From contig NZ_NVEC01000018.1 of the NCBI RefSeq assembly GCF_002571225.1, positions 20,964-53,161 of the forward strand: 32,198 bases of DNA, given 5' to 3'. The position numbers were made by a program, and so were the translations under genes. The notes under the pieces were generated by a model. The model saw nothing but the letters and a program-made list of their open reading frames with translations, made no database searches and was not told the origin of the DNA. The DNA is from Bacillus sp. AFS059628 (lineage in GTDB: Bacteria; Bacillota; Bacilli; Bacillales; Bacillaceae_G). Positions 15,965 to 25,036 of this stretch are shown here, in pieces (within the stretch, counting starts at the first letter, position 1; each line of letters opens with the position of its first letter).

Positions 15965-16642
15965 TTACAGATTTGGAATTTCCCAATCAATTTCTCTTTC
16001 ACCCATATTAGCTAAAATCGTATTCACTTTAGAATATGGTTTACTCCCAAAGAAACCACGTCTTGCTGATAGTGGACTTGGATGTACAGATTCGATAATA
16101 TAGTGCTTCGTATTCGTAATTAACTTTTTCTTCGCCTGTGCATGACGACCCCACAATATGAAAATAACTGGCTTTTCACGTTCATTTAATAGCTTAATTA
16201 CGCGATCCGTGAAGTGCTCCCATCCTTTCCCTTTATGAGAATTTGCTTCACCTTGTCGAACTGTTAGTACAGTATTTAATAATAAAACTCCTTGCTCCGC
16301 CCACTTTACTAAATAACCGTTATTCGGGATTTCATAACCATATTCATCTCGAAGTTCTTTATACATATTTAGCAATGACGGTGGCGTTTTAATACCTGGT
16401 TGTACTGAAAAGCTTAAACCATGTGCTTGATCCGGTCCGTGATATGGGTCTTGTCCTAAAATAACGACCTTTGTATTTTCATAACTTGTATATTCTAGAG
16501 CGTTAAAAATATCTTCTACTTTCGGATAAACTACATGTGTGCTGTACTCTTCTCTCAAAAAATTAGCTAAAGTAAGATAGTATTCTTTCTCGAATTCCGG
16601 TGCCAATAATGGCCCCCAATCATTTTTTAAAACATTTTTCAT
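15965..16642 (-). CDS. ung: Uracil-DNA glycosylase
   Basis: Ung removes uracil from DNA to start base excision repair. The 225 residues match family-1 enzymes: the water-activating loop [18 protein letters not shown] with D65, the uracil-binding [10 protein letters not shown] segment with N123, and the DNA-intercalation loop [13 protein letters not shown] with H187. The ATG has a GGAAGTGA site. The gene is the last of the ywd-type neighbourhood and is followed by a shared terminator. Confidence 0.97.
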   Translation of the reverse strand: MKNVLKNDWGPLLAPEFEKEYYLTLANFLREEYSTHVVYPKVEDIFNALEYTSYENTKVVILGQDPYHGPDQAHGLSFSVQPGIKTPPSLLNMYKELRDEYGYEIPNNGYLVKWAEQGVLLLNTVLTVRQGEANSHKGKGWEHFTDRVIKLLNEREKPVIFILWGRHAQAKKKLITNTKHYIIESVHPSPLSARRGFFGSKPYSKVNTILANMGEREIDWEIPNL

Positions 16643-16661
16643 ACTTTCACTTCCCGTCCAA

Positions 16662-17654
16662 TTAATTCACCATATCCTGCTTTGTAAATACTACAAACGA
16701 AATAATTAGGGACACAACGGCCCATACAGTTAAATTCATCAAAGAAAATCCCATCGATAAACCTTGTAATGCAGGTAATTTTCCTGATAAATAATCCGTT
16801 AATGATAAATTCACACTAAAAATATATTTTGCGCCTTCCCAAGATGTTGCAAACGAACTTAAAATACCGCCTGCAATTAATGCAGCTAGCATAACGCCCA
16901 TACCAGCTGGTGTATTACGAATTAAAACAGAGACCATAAATGATATAGTTCCAACAACGATAGCAACAAACCAGGCTAGTCCATACGCCATTAAGATATA
17001 TTGCCACTGCGGAATAAGGTGCACAAAGTTCGTATTTAACGTCTCCTTATCAATGACGAATCCTGTTAAAACAGGTAAATTCCATCCCGAGTACCCAAAT
17101 ACAAGCCCTGATAGTATGTAAGCAAACAAACCTACAAGAAACAGTATGAGCGAAATGAAAAATAACATCGTCACGTATTTACTAAGGAGTATTTTCCAGC
17201 GCCGAATCGGCCGCGTAAGTAACATCTTCATCGTCCCATCACTTCGTTCTCCTGAAACGATATCAATGGCGACAATCATTACGAGAAGCGGAATAAATAA
17301 CGTAATTCCTTGCTCAATAAATGCCCTGACAAAAGTCGGTGCACCCGGTGCCATCGGGTTAATATCATGATCTAAATAATATTGTTGTTGCTCAACTCTT
17401 ACCTTTAACCAATCACGCCATTCTTCTGGCAACCTAGAATTGTTCAATCGATTTTGAGAATCAACAATTTGCTGTTGTAATGAAACCTTCCAATCAGTTG
17501 TACCGAGTCTTTTTTGTGTCGTTTCTATTTCACGATACTGCGCGTACACAAAAAGTGGGATCAAGATTGCTAAAATAAGCATAACAACAAAAATACGTTT
17601 CTTGCGGTAAATCTTTTCTGATTCATTTAAAACTAGATTCGCAAATTCACTCAT
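16662..17654 (-). CDS. ABC-2 type permease of the GDSL/ABC operon
   Basis: This membrane subunit pairs with the ATPase encoded just upstream. The 330 residues start with a cytoplasmic segment, one helix (about 21-40: [20 protein letters not shown]), a long loop of about 80 residues outside the membrane, and then about five helices. [27 protein letters not shown] is the ABC-2 coupling region between helices. I chose the ATG at 17654 over an in-frame upstream codon at 17678 because GGGGTGAG precedes it and it overlaps the ATPase stop by 8 bases. This exporter type often serves in peptide resistance or envelope functions, but the substrate is unknown here. Confidence 0.88.
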   Translation of the reverse strand: MSEFANLVLNESEKIYRKKRIFVVMLILAILIPLFVYAQYREIETTQKRLGTTDWKVSLQQQIVDSQNRLNNSRLPEEWRDWLKVRVEQQQYYLDHDINPMAPGAPTFVRAFIEQGITLFIPLLVMIVAIDIVSGERSDGTMKMLLTRPIRRWKILLSKYVTMLFFISLILFLVGLFAYILSGLVFGYSGWNLPVLTGFVIDKETLNTNFVHLIPQWQYILMAYGLAWFVAIVVGTISFMVSVLIRNTPAGMGVMLAALIAGGILSSFATSWEGAKYIFSVNLSLTDYLSGKLPALQGLSMGFSLMNLTVWAVVSLIISFVVFTKQDMVN

Positions 17655-18564
17655 GCTGCTCACCCCTTGTGAGTTCAATAAATAAATCTTCTAGCGTAAA
17701 TACAAGTTCCTTAACGCTATGTACATCTATCCCGTTTTCTACAAAATGTTTATTCCAATTGCTTATAGATGCGATATTCATGCGGCATAGTAATCGATCA
17801 CCTTCTATACTCACTTCTCTTACTTCCTCAGCATCTTCTAGCATATCTTTTGCCTTAAGAATTGGTGTAACAATCCATTCTACGCGATCACTTGCTGTTT
17901 GAATTAACTCTTCAACCTTGGCAACTGTTATCATCTTTCCTTTATGAATAATAGCAACGCGATCACATATCATTTGCACTTCACTTAGCAAATGACTTGA
18001 AATAAACACACTCATATTTTCTTCTTTCACAAGCTTATGTATAAATTCCCTAAGTTCTCTAATCCCAGCTGGGTCTAAACCGTTTGTCGGCTCATCTAAT
18101 ATGAGCAATTTGGGATTTCCAAGAAGCGCTTGCGCAATACCAAGACGCTGTTTCATACCGAGTGAGTATGTTTTTACCTTATCGTGAATTCTTTCATCCA
18201 AATGAACCATTTGAGCAATTTCAATAATACGTTCATCTGATATACCACCTAACATACGGGCAAATTGTTTTAAATTTTCCCATCCCGTTAAATAGGTATA
18301 CAGTTCTGGGTTTTCAACGATACTCCCAATTTGACGCATCGCTTCTCTGAAATTTTCCTTAATAGAATAACCGCCGATAGAAATCGTGCCTTCTGTTTCT
18401 TTAATCAATCCAACTAACATTCGAATGGTAGTCGTTTTTCCGGCACCATTCGGCCCTAGGAAGCCAAACACTTCTCCTTGTTTTACATCAAAGGAAATAT
18501 TCTCTACAATCGTCTTCTTTCCAATTACCTTCTTCACGTCTCGTACGGAAAGTATCGTTGTCAT
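17647..18564 (-). CDS. ABC transporter ATPase (BcrA-like)
   Basis: The 305-residue ATP-binding subunit drives the ABC-2 permease. Motifs: Walker A GPNGAGKTT (37-45), signature YSLGMKQR (133-140), Walker B LLILDEP (153-159), then NGLDPAG and the switch H in ISSHLLSE. The C-terminal about 80 residues form the extra domain typical of drug- or bacitracin-exporter ATPases. The start has an AGGAGGGG site and overlaps the GDSL gene by four bases (ATGA). Overlaps on both sides show a tightly coupled three-gene operon. Confidence 0.92.
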   Translation of the reverse strand: MTTILSVRDVKKVIGKKTIVENISFDVKQGEVFGFLGPNGAGKTTTIRMLVGLIKETEGTISIGGYSIKENFREAMRQIGSIVENPELYTYLTGWENLKQFARMLGGISDERIIEIAQMVHLDERIHDKVKTYSLGMKQRLGIAQALLGNPKLLILDEPTNGLDPAGIRELREFIHKLVKEENMSVFISSHLLSEVQMICDRVAIIHKGKMITVAKVEELIQTASDRVEWIVTPILKAKDMLEDAEEVREVSIEGDRLLCRMNIASISNWNKHFVENGIDVHSVKELVFTLEDLFIELTRGEQHE

Positions 18565-19382
18565 TTTACCCCTCCTTGTTCTAGTTTTAATTTACTCGCA
18601 ACATTTTGAACTAATCGGTCCGCCATATATGTATATCCTATTTCATTCGGATGGAAATGATCGGAGTATAATAACTCTTTCCCACGGTTTTGGAATAAAT
18701 CAAATGTCGGTGTAATATATACATTTTTATTATTTATCGCCAATTTTTCTAAAGATGCATTCCAGTCTACAACAATGTTTGAAGACCCTTTTAAATCTTC
18801 TACATCTTCAAAAGGATTATATAAACCTAGCCAAAAAATTGGGCTATCTGTATTTAACTTACGAACTTCTTCTATAATTTTCTTCGCTTCATTCTGGAAT
18901 GTTTCTGTATCAGGACGGTATGTTTCTAAATCTATCTTTCCAAGCGAGTCCCAACCTGGAAATAAATCATTTCCTCCAATCGTTAAAACGATTACATCTG
19001 CTTGCTTAATTGAATATTGAGCGCCACTACTCTCAATTTGTTTTAATAAGTCAGGCATTTTCGCACCACTAACCGCTAAGTTAGTTAAAGCAACCTTTTT
19101 CTTATAATCTTTTTGTAAATCTTTTTGTAAATCTTCTTTCATCCGTCCAACATAACCAATTCCTTCTTTATCACCAACACCGCGTGTTAATGAATCACCT
19201 AAACTAACGATTTGTAATGTTCCCGTTTTCTTTTTCTCTTTTGCCACTACATCGGTCTTTTTAATTAAATTTGAAGCTTTCGGATTTAATACATCATTTA
19301 CACCTGAAACAAAGCCATATGCAAATAAACAGAAAGATGCAATTGTAATGAGTAGAATTACTTTTACTACTTTTGATCTCAT
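18561..19382 (-). CDS. Membrane-anchored GDSL/SGNH hydrolase
   Basis: This esterase or acylhydrolase is probably active outside the membrane. The 273 residues begin with a signal-anchor helix (about 7-26) and a basic linker. The SGNH blocks follow: SLGDSLTRG with catalytic S64, NLAVSGAKM with G106, GGND (136-139), and DHFHPNEIGY with D241 and H244. I chose the ATG at 19382, which has AAGGGG 7 bases upstream and puts the signal anchor at the start; an upstream in-frame codon at 19454 would add 24 residues with no such support. DLQK is repeated in tandem at residues 84-91 from a 12-base duplication. It is the first gene of an operon with an ABC exporter, so it may process or release what the exporter moves; that is inference. 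Confidence 0.9.
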   Translation of the reverse strand: MRSKVVKVILLITIASFCLFAYGFVSGVNDVLNPKASNLIKKTDVVAKEKKKTGTLQIVSLGDSLTRGVGDKEGIGYVGRMKEDLQKDLQKDYKKKVALTNLAVSGAKMPDLLKQIESSGAQYSIKQADVIVLTIGGNDLFPGWDSLGKIDLETYRPDTETFQNEAKKIIEEVRKLNTDSPIFWLGLYNPFEDVEDLKGSSNIVVDWNASLEKLAINNKNVYITPTFDLFQNRGKELLYSDHFHPNEIGYTYMADRLVQNVASKLKLEQGGVK

Positions 19383-19418
19383 ATCAAAACCCCTTTTAGC
19401 CCTCATAGATTGTCCATA

Positions 19419-19424
19419 ATTATA
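19419..19424 (-). promoter_or_regulatory. -10 element of the GDSL/ABC operon
   Basis: On the minus strand this is TATAAT, 36 bases before the GDSL start codon. The matching -35 position (19442-19447) falls inside the inverted repeat described next and is a poor hexamer. Confidence 0.55.
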
Positions 19425-19435
19425 CCAAACGCAAT

Positions 19436-19455
19436 TTTGAAAAGCGATTTTCAAA
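19436..19455. promoter_or_regulatory. Candidate operator, perfect inverted repeat
   Basis: TTTGAAAA (19436-19443) and TTTTCAAA (19448-19455) flank GCGA. It covers the presumed -35 region of the GDSL/ABC operon and lies directly after the LacI-family gene. LacI-type operators are palindromes of this size with a central CG, so this regulator, or CcpA, is a reasonable binder. Confidence 0.5.
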
Positions 19456-19464
19456 CCTTATCTA

Positions 19465-20442
19465 TTATGTTGTTTCCCTATGTACTAATTCTGGCAATAA
19501 CTCTACGTGCTTTACATCGATTTGCTCATCATTAATCTTTTCATATAATAATTCAAATGCCGTTGCGCCAACATTTTTACTACAATACGAAATTGTCGTA
19601 ATGCCTAAAATATCTGCCACATCTTGATCATCACAACCGATAATCGTAATATCTTCCGGAATACGAATGCCTTGTTTTTTCGCTTCCGTTACTATCCCCG
19701 CGGCAATATGGTTGCAAGATACAAGAAACGCTGTTGGTTTTACTGACATACGTGTCCATTCCCTAATCACATTGCGCCCATCTTCCACTGTAAAACAGCC
19801 TTTAAACTTCCAAGCCTCTATCGGTGTTACAGCAATTTGTTGAAGGGAATCTTCATATGCTTGTTTTCTTCTCTGACTATTAATGCTATTACTTCTTCCA
19901 ATGCAATACCCAATACTTGTATGACCCGCATCTATTAAGCTTTTCATTCCACGCGAAAACACTTTATAATAATCAATATGCACACTCGAAATGAAATTCG
20001 AGTCGATTTCTTCGCACATAACAATAGGGCCGAATTTCGTATATTCTTCAAGCTTTTCCTTACTATTTGCCCGCGAACATATAATAACCCCATCAAGTTT
20101 TTTCATTTTTAACATATTCAAAATTTCTAATTCCCTTTCCTCACTATAATTCGTCTGACAAAGCATCATATTATAATTATTCTTTGCTGTTTCCTTTGAT
20201 ATTCCCTCGATAATAGCGCTATAATATTGATCATTTACGTGCGGTAATAAAACGCCAATTACATTCGTTTTTCCTTTCACCAAATGAATTGCATTCACAT
20301 TTTGCGTATAATTTAATTCCTCTATAATTGCTAAAATTTTTTTTCGTTTCTGTTCATTCACATATGGATGATTATTTAGTACACGTGAAACAGTTGAAAC
20401 AGATACCCCAGCAAGCTCAGCAATCTTCCTTATATTCGTCAT
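19465..20442 (-). CDS. LacI-family transcription regulator
   Basis: This 325-residue repressor-type protein has an N-terminal LacI helix-turn-helix and hinge (residues 3-55: IRKIAELAGVSVSTVSRVLNN, then YVNEQKRKKIL). A periplasmic-binding-like sensor domain follows (about 60-325: VIGVLLPHVNDQYYSAIIEGI, and later IPEDITIIGCDDQDVADI). The AAGGGG site is 8 bases before the ATG. The ligand is unknown; the domain resembles sugar-binding regulators. It points at the GDSL/ABC operon 82 bases downstream, where a LacI-like palindrome lies, and it is divergent from the YczE-like gene. Confidence 0.9.
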   Translation of the reverse strand: MTNIRKIAELAGVSVSTVSRVLNNHPYVNEQKRKKILAIIEELNYTQNVNAIHLVKGKTNVIGVLLPHVNDQYYSAIIEGISKETAKNNYNMMLCQTNYSEERELEILNMLKMKKLDGVIICSRANSKEKLEEYTKFGPIVMCEEIDSNFISSVHIDYYKVFSRGMKSLIDAGHTSIGYCIGRSNSINSQRRKQAYEDSLQQIAVTPIEAWKFKGCFTVEDGRNVIREWTRMSVKPTAFLVSCNHIAAGIVTEAKKQGIRIPEDITIIGCDDQDVADILGITTISYCSKNVGATAFELLYEKINDEQIDVKHVELLPELVHRETT

Positions 20443-20497
20443 CTCATTTTCCCCTTCCCTGCAAAAATTCTCCCTTGACCTGGTAAGCTTTCCACAA

Positions 20498-20535
20498 TAT
20501 ATCCTTTCCTAGCAAATACTTTTTGAAAGGATATA
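20498..20535 (+). promoter_or_regulatory. Inverted repeat covering the YczE-like ribosome binding site
   Basis: TATATCCTTTC (20498-20508) and GAAAGGATATA (20525-20535) are perfect complements with a 16-base loop. The right arm contains the AAAGGA ribosome site of the next gene. In RNA this would hide the site; in DNA it could be an operator between the divergent genes. Confidence 0.6.
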
Positions 20536-20540
20536 CAACT

Positions 20541-21167
20541 ATGCTTCGACTCAAATTAGAATATATATTTTTCATTGGCGGTCTACTCATTCTCGCCATC
20601 GGCATTAATATGATGACGACAATTACTTCCTTTGGACTTAGCCCTTATGATTCCTTCTTTATTGCACTATATCAAAATTTCGGGATAAGTATCGGTTTTT
20701 GGATTTTCATGATTAACTTTGCTTTTACCCTTATCGTACTCTTTTGGAATAAAAAACAAATTACGATCGGTACAATTGTAACAATGGTTCTTATTTCTCT
20801 TTTTGTTGATTGGATCGGTTCCCTTACAACTATTATGGACGCTATCCGTTCTCTTCCAAAATATATAACACTTATTTGCGGAAATCTATTCGTTGGAGCT
20901 GGAATTGGTCTTTACGTCTCTACAAACCTTTGTGCAGCACCTCAAGAAGCTTTCGTTTTAACAGTTGCTGAGAAAAAGAAATGGACATTTAGAAGGACAG
21001 AAATTTCGTTAGCATTCTTATTTTTAACATTAAGCTTCTTATTAGATGGACCTATCTATTTTGGAACAATCATTTTATCCTTTACAACAGGCTGGATTAT
21101 CCAAGCATTTATTCAAGTTGGTACGAAGATTTTAAATAGAAAAGAGCCTATTAAGCAAGCTGCTTAA
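20541..21167 (+). CDS. YczE/YitT-type integral membrane protein
   Basis: The 208-residue protein has about five to six membrane helices (for example YIFFIGGLLILAIGINMM near the start and LCGN/ICGNLFVGAGIGLYVST at about 110-130). The patterns SFGLSPYDSFFIALY and CAAPQEAFVLTV are family-typical for YczE/YyaS proteins. The function is not known; B. subtilis YczE has been linked to antibiotic production. I chose the ATG at 20541, 9 bases after AAAGGA, over an in-frame TTG at 20523. The last seven codons and the stop lie inside the terminator stem. Confidence 0.82.
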   Translation: MLRLKLEYIFFIGGLLILAIGINMMTTITSFGLSPYDSFFIALYQNFGISIGFWIFMINFAFTLIVLFWNKKQITIGTIVTMVLISLFVDWIGSLTTIMDAIRSLPKYITLICGNLFVGAGIGLYVSTNLCAAPQEAFVLTVAEKKKWTFRRTEISLAFLFLTLSFLLDGPIYFGTIILSFTTGWIIQAFIQVGTKILNRKEPIKQAA

Positions 21168-21180
21168 TAGGCCCTTTCTG
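21146..21180. terminator. Terminator overlapping the end of the YczE-like gene
   Basis: GCCTATTAAGCA (21146-21157) and TGCTTAATAGGC (21161-21172) form a perfect 12-bp stem around AGC, followed by CCTTTCTGTTTT. It includes the stop codon at 21165-21167 and may also stop the convergent hom transcript. Confidence 0.85.
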
Positions 21181-21197
21181 TTTTATGATACGAGATG

Positions 21198-22493
21198 CTA
21201 CTTCGCATCCCCTTCAATTCGATAATTTGCTTTCAAACAATCTATTTCTTCATACGATTGCAATGTATGTAGAATATAATCATAATCAGCAAGAGACGCA
21301 CGATGCGTTACAATGACAATTTCAGCCTTTCCTTTCTCTTCAAGTGGCATTTGAATAATCTTTTCAAAGCTAACGCCACGCTCAGAGAATAACGAAGTAA
21401 TTTTTGCAAATACACCAATTTCATCTTTCACATGAAATCTTAAAAATTTCTTCACAACAATTTCGTCTGGCTCTTTTAATACTTTTTGATATTGCGGGAC
21501 TACAGCACTATTTCCTGTTACCCCTAATCTAATATTTTGCATTACAGCTACTAAATCGGAAACAACAGCTGTTGCTGTCGGTAAACTTCCTGCACCTGGT
21601 CCATAAAACATCGTTTCTCCGACCGCTTCCCCATACACATATACAGCGTTATATTCGTTTTGTACTGCCGCAAGAGGATGTGTATTTGGAAGTAGTGTCG
21701 GTTCAACTGTAACCTCTAATTTTTCACCATCTCGCTTCGCAAGACCAATTAATTTAATCGTGTATCCTAAACTCTTACTGTATTCAATATCTTCTTCTGT
21801 AATAGAAGTAATTCCTTTTACCTTCACATCTCCAAGCTCTACATTTGTAGAGAAACCAAGGGTAGCCAAAATCGTCATTTTTCTTGCTGCATCTAAACCT
21901 TCTACATCTGATGTTGGATCTGCTTCTGCAAATCCAAGTTGCTGAGCTTCTTTTAACACGTCGTTATATGCTCTCCCTTCATCTGACATTTTCGTCAAAA
22001 TAAAATTTGTCGTTCCATTTACAATTCCCATTACTTTCGTAATAAGATCTGAAGAAAGTCCCTCTACGATACTTCGTAAAATCGGAATTCCTCCGGCTAC
22101 ACTTGCTTCATAAAACAAATCTGCTTTATTATCTTTTGCTACCGCTAAGAGTTCCGCTCCATGTAACGCCATTAAATCTTTATTGGCAGTCACAACATGC
22201 TTCCCGCTTTGTAAAGCTTGTAAAATATATGATTTTGCATCATCAATGCCACCCATCACTTCGATGACAACATCAATATTTGGATTATCTAAAATTTCAT
22301 TTGCATTTTGCGTTAATAGAGTAGAAGGTACCTCTACTTCCCTCTCTTTTTCAATATTTTGTACTAGTACTTTCGTTACTTTTACAGGACAACCTACTTG
22401 GTGTATGAGTCGCTCTTGATGATCTGTAATGATACGAACTACACCGCTACCAACTGTCCCAAGACCTAATAAACCAACTTGAATTTCTTTCAT
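21198..22493 (-). CDS. hom: Homoserine dehydrogenase
   Basis: Hom reduces aspartate semialdehyde to homoserine with NAD(P)H, feeding methionine and threonine synthesis. The 431 residues show an N-terminal Rossmann motif GLGTVGSG (10-17), ANKDLMALHG and MGIVNGTTNFILTKM in the catalytic middle, FAEADPTSDVEGLDAARK, and a C-terminal ACT domain (about 350-425) for feedback by an amino acid. I chose the ATG at 22493; the GTG at 22505 directly abuts the GAGGGG site. Here hom lies after metY-metA, not with thrC and thrB, so it seems dedicated to methionine supply. A likely promoter of its own lies 40-65 bases upstream. Confidence 0.95.
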   Translation of the reverse strand: MKEIQVGLLGLGTVGSGVVRIITDHQERLIHQVGCPVKVTKVLVQNIEKEREVEVPSTLLTQNANEILDNPNIDVVIEVMGGIDDAKSYILQALQSGKHVVTANKDLMALHGAELLAVAKDNKADLFYEASVAGGIPILRSIVEGLSSDLITKVMGIVNGTTNFILTKMSDEGRAYNDVLKEAQQLGFAEADPTSDVEGLDAARKMTILATLGFSTNVELGDVKVKGITSITEEDIEYSKSLGYTIKLIGLAKRDGEKLEVTVEPTLLPNTHPLAAVQNEYNAVYVYGEAVGETMFYGPGAGSLPTATAVVSDLVAVMQNIRLGVTGNSAVVPQYQKVLKEPDEIVVKKFLRFHVKDEIGVFAKITSLFSERGVSFEKIIQMPLEEKGKAEIVIVTHRASLADYDYILHTLQSYEEIDCLKANYRIEGDAK

Positions 22494-22530
22494 AATACTG
22501 TCCACCCCTCAAAAATTGTGTTTAGATGAA

Positions 22531-22559
22531 ATTATATGAGTAAAAAATCTGAAAAACAA
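22531..22559 (-). promoter_or_regulatory. Candidate promoter of hom
   Basis: On the minus strand TTGTTT (22554-22559) and TATAAT (22531-22536) are 17 bases apart, in the 141-base gap after metA. No terminator is evident in this gap, so read-through from metY-metA is also possible. Confidence 0.55.
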
Positions 22560-22634
22560 TGTTTTTAGAACATTCGGAAAAATACAAGTTAACCATTGCA
22601 AAGAAAACGTTGCCACGTGTTACACAATCTTTTT

Positions 22635-23540
22635 TTATAATACATAAGGGGTTTCTTGATACACGTAATAATTTAGCCAATTAGAGAATAATAGATTTCC
22701 ATGGCTTCTCCACCTTACAAGCGGTTTCTCATTTGGATTATTATGCTTAAAATAATTTTTCGGCACATCAATATTTAACCCTTTGTCACGATCTCGTTCG
22801 TATTCTTGCTTTAACGTATCGCAACTATATTCACTATGACCGAGCGCAAACACTTGTCTTCCTTCTTGCCCAATAACAAGATGAACACCCGCTTCCTCAG
22901 AGTTTGCTAATAACGTTAACTCTTTCACTTCTCTAATGTCACTCTCTCGTACTTCCGTATGACGAGAATGCGGGGCAAAAAATAACTCATCAAACCCTTG
23001 TAACAGTTTCACATGTTGCTCACGAACTTCATGTTCAAATACACCAAACATTTTTTCCTTAAGAGGATACTTTGGAACGCCATAATGATGATACAAACCA
23101 GCCTGTGCTCCCCAGCAAATATGAAGCGTAGATGTTACGTTCTTTTTTGAATACTCCATAATACGTTTAAGCTCTTCCCAATAATCTACCTCTTCAAAGG
23201 AAAGGGTTTCAACTGGCGCTCCTGTAATAATCAGTCCATCAAATTTCTCATTCTCAATATCACGGAATGTCTTATAAAAACTCGTTAAATGTTCCTGTGC
23301 TACATTACGGGATAAATGTGATTCCATATGAAGTAAATGAACATCTAATTGTAACGGTGTATTGCCAATTAAACGAAGTAATTGCGCTTCTGTTTCTTGC
23401 TTTGTAGGCATTAAATTTAATATAGCAATTTTCAAAGCCCGTATATCTTGTGTCTCTGCTCGCTCCTTCGTCATTACAAAAATATTTTCCTCCTGCAACA
23501 CTTTGCGAGCTGGTAAATCTTTATCAATTATGATCGGCAT
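22635..23540 (-). CDS. metA: Homoserine O-acetyltransferase MetA
   Basis: MetA activates homoserine with acetyl-CoA to O-acetylhomoserine for methionine synthesis. The 301 residues carry the catalytic set C142 (HICWGAQAG), H235 and E237 (LGHSEYS). Residue 111 is glutamate ([15 protein letters not shown]). In published work on this family, including a B. cereus enzyme, Glu at 111 marks acetyl-CoA use and Gly marks succinyl-CoA use, so acetyl transfer is expected. The GGAGG site lies inside the end of metY and the genes overlap by 17 bases. The product is the substrate of MetY, encoded upstream. Confidence 0.96.
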   Translation of the reverse strand: MPIIIDKDLPARKVLQEENIFVMTKERAETQDIRALKIAILNLMPTKQETEAQLLRLIGNTPLQLDVHLLHMESHLSRNVAQEHLTSFYKTFRDIENEKFDGLIITGAPVETLSFEEVDYWEELKRIMEYSKKNVTSTLHICWGAQAGLYHHYGVPKYPLKEKMFGVFEHEVREQHVKLLQGFDELFFAPHSRHTEVRESDIREVKELTLLANSEEAGVHLVIGQEGRQVFALGHSEYSCDTLKQEYERDRDKGLNIDVPKNYFKHNNPNEKPLVRWRSHGNLLFSNWLNYYVYQETPYVL

Positions 23541-24822
23541 GTTGTTTGCCTCCGACTAACGCTGCTTCTAAATCGGCAATAATATCCGAAACATCTTCTA
23601 TACCAACCGATAAACGAATTAAATCTGATGTAACACCAGCTAGACGTTGATCTTCAGCACTTAATTGTCTATGCGTTGTACTAGCGGGATGTATAACGCA
23701 AGTTCGCGCATCAGCTACATGCGTTACGAGAGTTGCTAGTTTTACATTTGCGATAAATTCTTTCGCTGCTTCTAATCCTCCCTTAATGCCGAATGTTAAA
23801 ACCCCACTAGCACCTTTCTTCAAATACTTTTGTGCTAACGAATAATTTTCATTACTATCTAATCCCGGATAATTCACCCATTCAATACGATCGTGGTTAG
23901 CAAGCCACTTAGCAACTGCAAGAGCATTTTCACTATGACGCTCCATTCGTAAATGCAGTGTTTCTAAACCGATATTGCTAATATACGCATTAAATGGGCT
24001 CATACAGTTTCCGTAGTCTCTTAATAATTGAACACGTGCCTTCACAATATAAGCTGCTGCACCAAAATTTTGAACGTAACTTACGCCGTGATAACTTGGA
24101 TCCGGTTCAACTAGTTCAGGATATTTCCCGTTTGTCCAATCGAAGTTCCCTCCGTCAATGACAATGCCACCTAACGAACTCGCATGACCATCAATATATT
24201 TCGTCGTAGAATGAACGATAATATTTGCTCCATGTTCAAATGCTTGGCATAAATAAGGAGTTGCTAATGTATTATCCACGATAAAAGGCACTTCCAACTC
24301 TTTCGCTGCATCTGAAAGTTCTTTGAAATTTAAAACGTTCATCGCTGGATTTCCTAGCGATTCTGCATAAACGAGTTTCGTCTTATCATTAGCAAGGGCC
24401 ACAATTTCATCAGCAGTTAAATTCGGATTAAAGAATGTAACATCAATACCAAGCTTACGCAAACTCACTCCAAATAAATTAAACGTCCCGCCATAAACTG
24501 TGGAAGAACAAAGCAAGTGGTCTCCGCTACTACAAATATTTAAAACAGCAAGCATAATAGCAGCCTGCCCAGAAGCCGTTGCAACAGCTCCTACACCACC
24601 CTCTAAATCCGCTAGCTTTTGCTCAAATGCAGCTAAAGTAGGATTTCCAATACGCGTATATATATACCCTTCCGCCTCTAAGTTAAATAAGGCTGCTAAA
24701 TCATCCGAAGTATCGTATTTATACGTTGTACTTTGATAAAGCGGTAAAACCCGCGGTTCACCATTCTTTGGCGTATAGCCACCTTGCACACAAATTGTTC
24801 CTTTTCCCCATGATTCTCCCAT
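23524..24822 (-). CDS. metY: O-acetylhomoserine sulfhydrylase MetY
   Basis: MetY joins O-acetylhomoserine with sulfide to form homocysteine, using pyridoxal phosphate, so sulfur enters methionine directly. The 432 residues are typical of the long O-acetylhomoserine aminocarboxypropyltransferases, not the shorter cystathionine enzymes of about 380-390. The PLP lysine is K208 in [16 protein letters not shown], with D183 in [10 protein letters not shown] and [12 protein letters not shown] binding the phosphate. Other signs are YTRIGNPT and the C-terminal [25 protein letters not shown]. The start has an AAAGGAG site. An S-box riboswitch lies upstream. Confidence 0.94.
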   Translation of the reverse strand: MGESWGKGTICVQGGYTPKNGEPRVLPLYQSTTYKYDTSDDLAALFNLEAEGYIYTRIGNPTLAAFEQKLADLEGGVGAVATASGQAAIMLAVLNICSSGDHLLCSSTVYGGTFNLFGVSLRKLGIDVTFFNPNLTADEIVALANDKTKLVYAESLGNPAMNVLNFKELSDAAKELEVPFIVDNTLATPYLCQAFEHGANIIVHSTTKYIDGHASSLGGIVIDGGNFDWTNGKYPELVEPDPSYHGVSYVQNFGAAAYIVKARVQLLRDYGNCMSPFNAYISNIGLETLHLRMERHSENALAVAKWLANHDRIEWVNYPGLDSNENYSLAQKYLKKGASGVLTFGIKGGLEAAKEFIANVKLATLVTHVADARTCVIHPASTTHRQLSAEDQRLAGVTSDLIRLSVGIEDVSDIIADLEAALVGGKQHADHN

Positions 24823-24852
24823 CTCTCATTCTCCTTTCTTTTTATACAAAAT

Positions 24853-24893
24853 AAAAAACTGCTCCTTTCCTGAAAACAAGAAAGGAGCAGTTT
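24853..24893 (-). terminator. Riboswitch-controlled terminator before metY
   Basis: AAACTGCTCCTTTC (24856-24869) and GAAAGGAGCAGTTT (24880-24893) are perfectly complementary. The A run at 24853-24858 gives the U tract on the minus strand. It follows the S-box aptamer and precedes the metY ribosome site by about 20 bases, so it acts as the expression platform. Confidence 0.92.
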
Positions 24894-24917
24894 GAAAACA
24901 CGCTCTAAAGGCTCTTT

Positions 24918-25018
24918 CTTATCTTTCAGGATTATTACCTGCAGGATTTGGCACAATTCCGTTATACGGCTGTTGCCAAGGTTTCATCGGGCCTGTCCCT
25001 CCACCTTTTCTTGATAAG
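24918..25018 (-). promoter_or_regulatory. SAM-I (S-box) riboswitch aptamer
   Basis: Read on the minus strand from 25018, the sequence shows the S-box hallmarks in order: CTTATCAAGA, AGGTGGAGGGAC, GCCCGATGAAACC, TTGGCAACAG, GTGCCAAATCCTGC, and GAAAGATAAG closing the first stem (CTTATC/GATAAG). SAM binding should favour the downstream terminator and shut off metY-metA when methionine is plentiful. Confidence 0.97.
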
Positions 25019-25036
25019 ACTATGCAATTACCGTTG

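Noticed and set aside
24696-24956. Minus-strand reading frame of 86 codons upstream of metY
   Set aside because: It runs through the S-box expression platform, terminator and metY start in another frame and has no ribosome site; the RNA structure explains the sequence.
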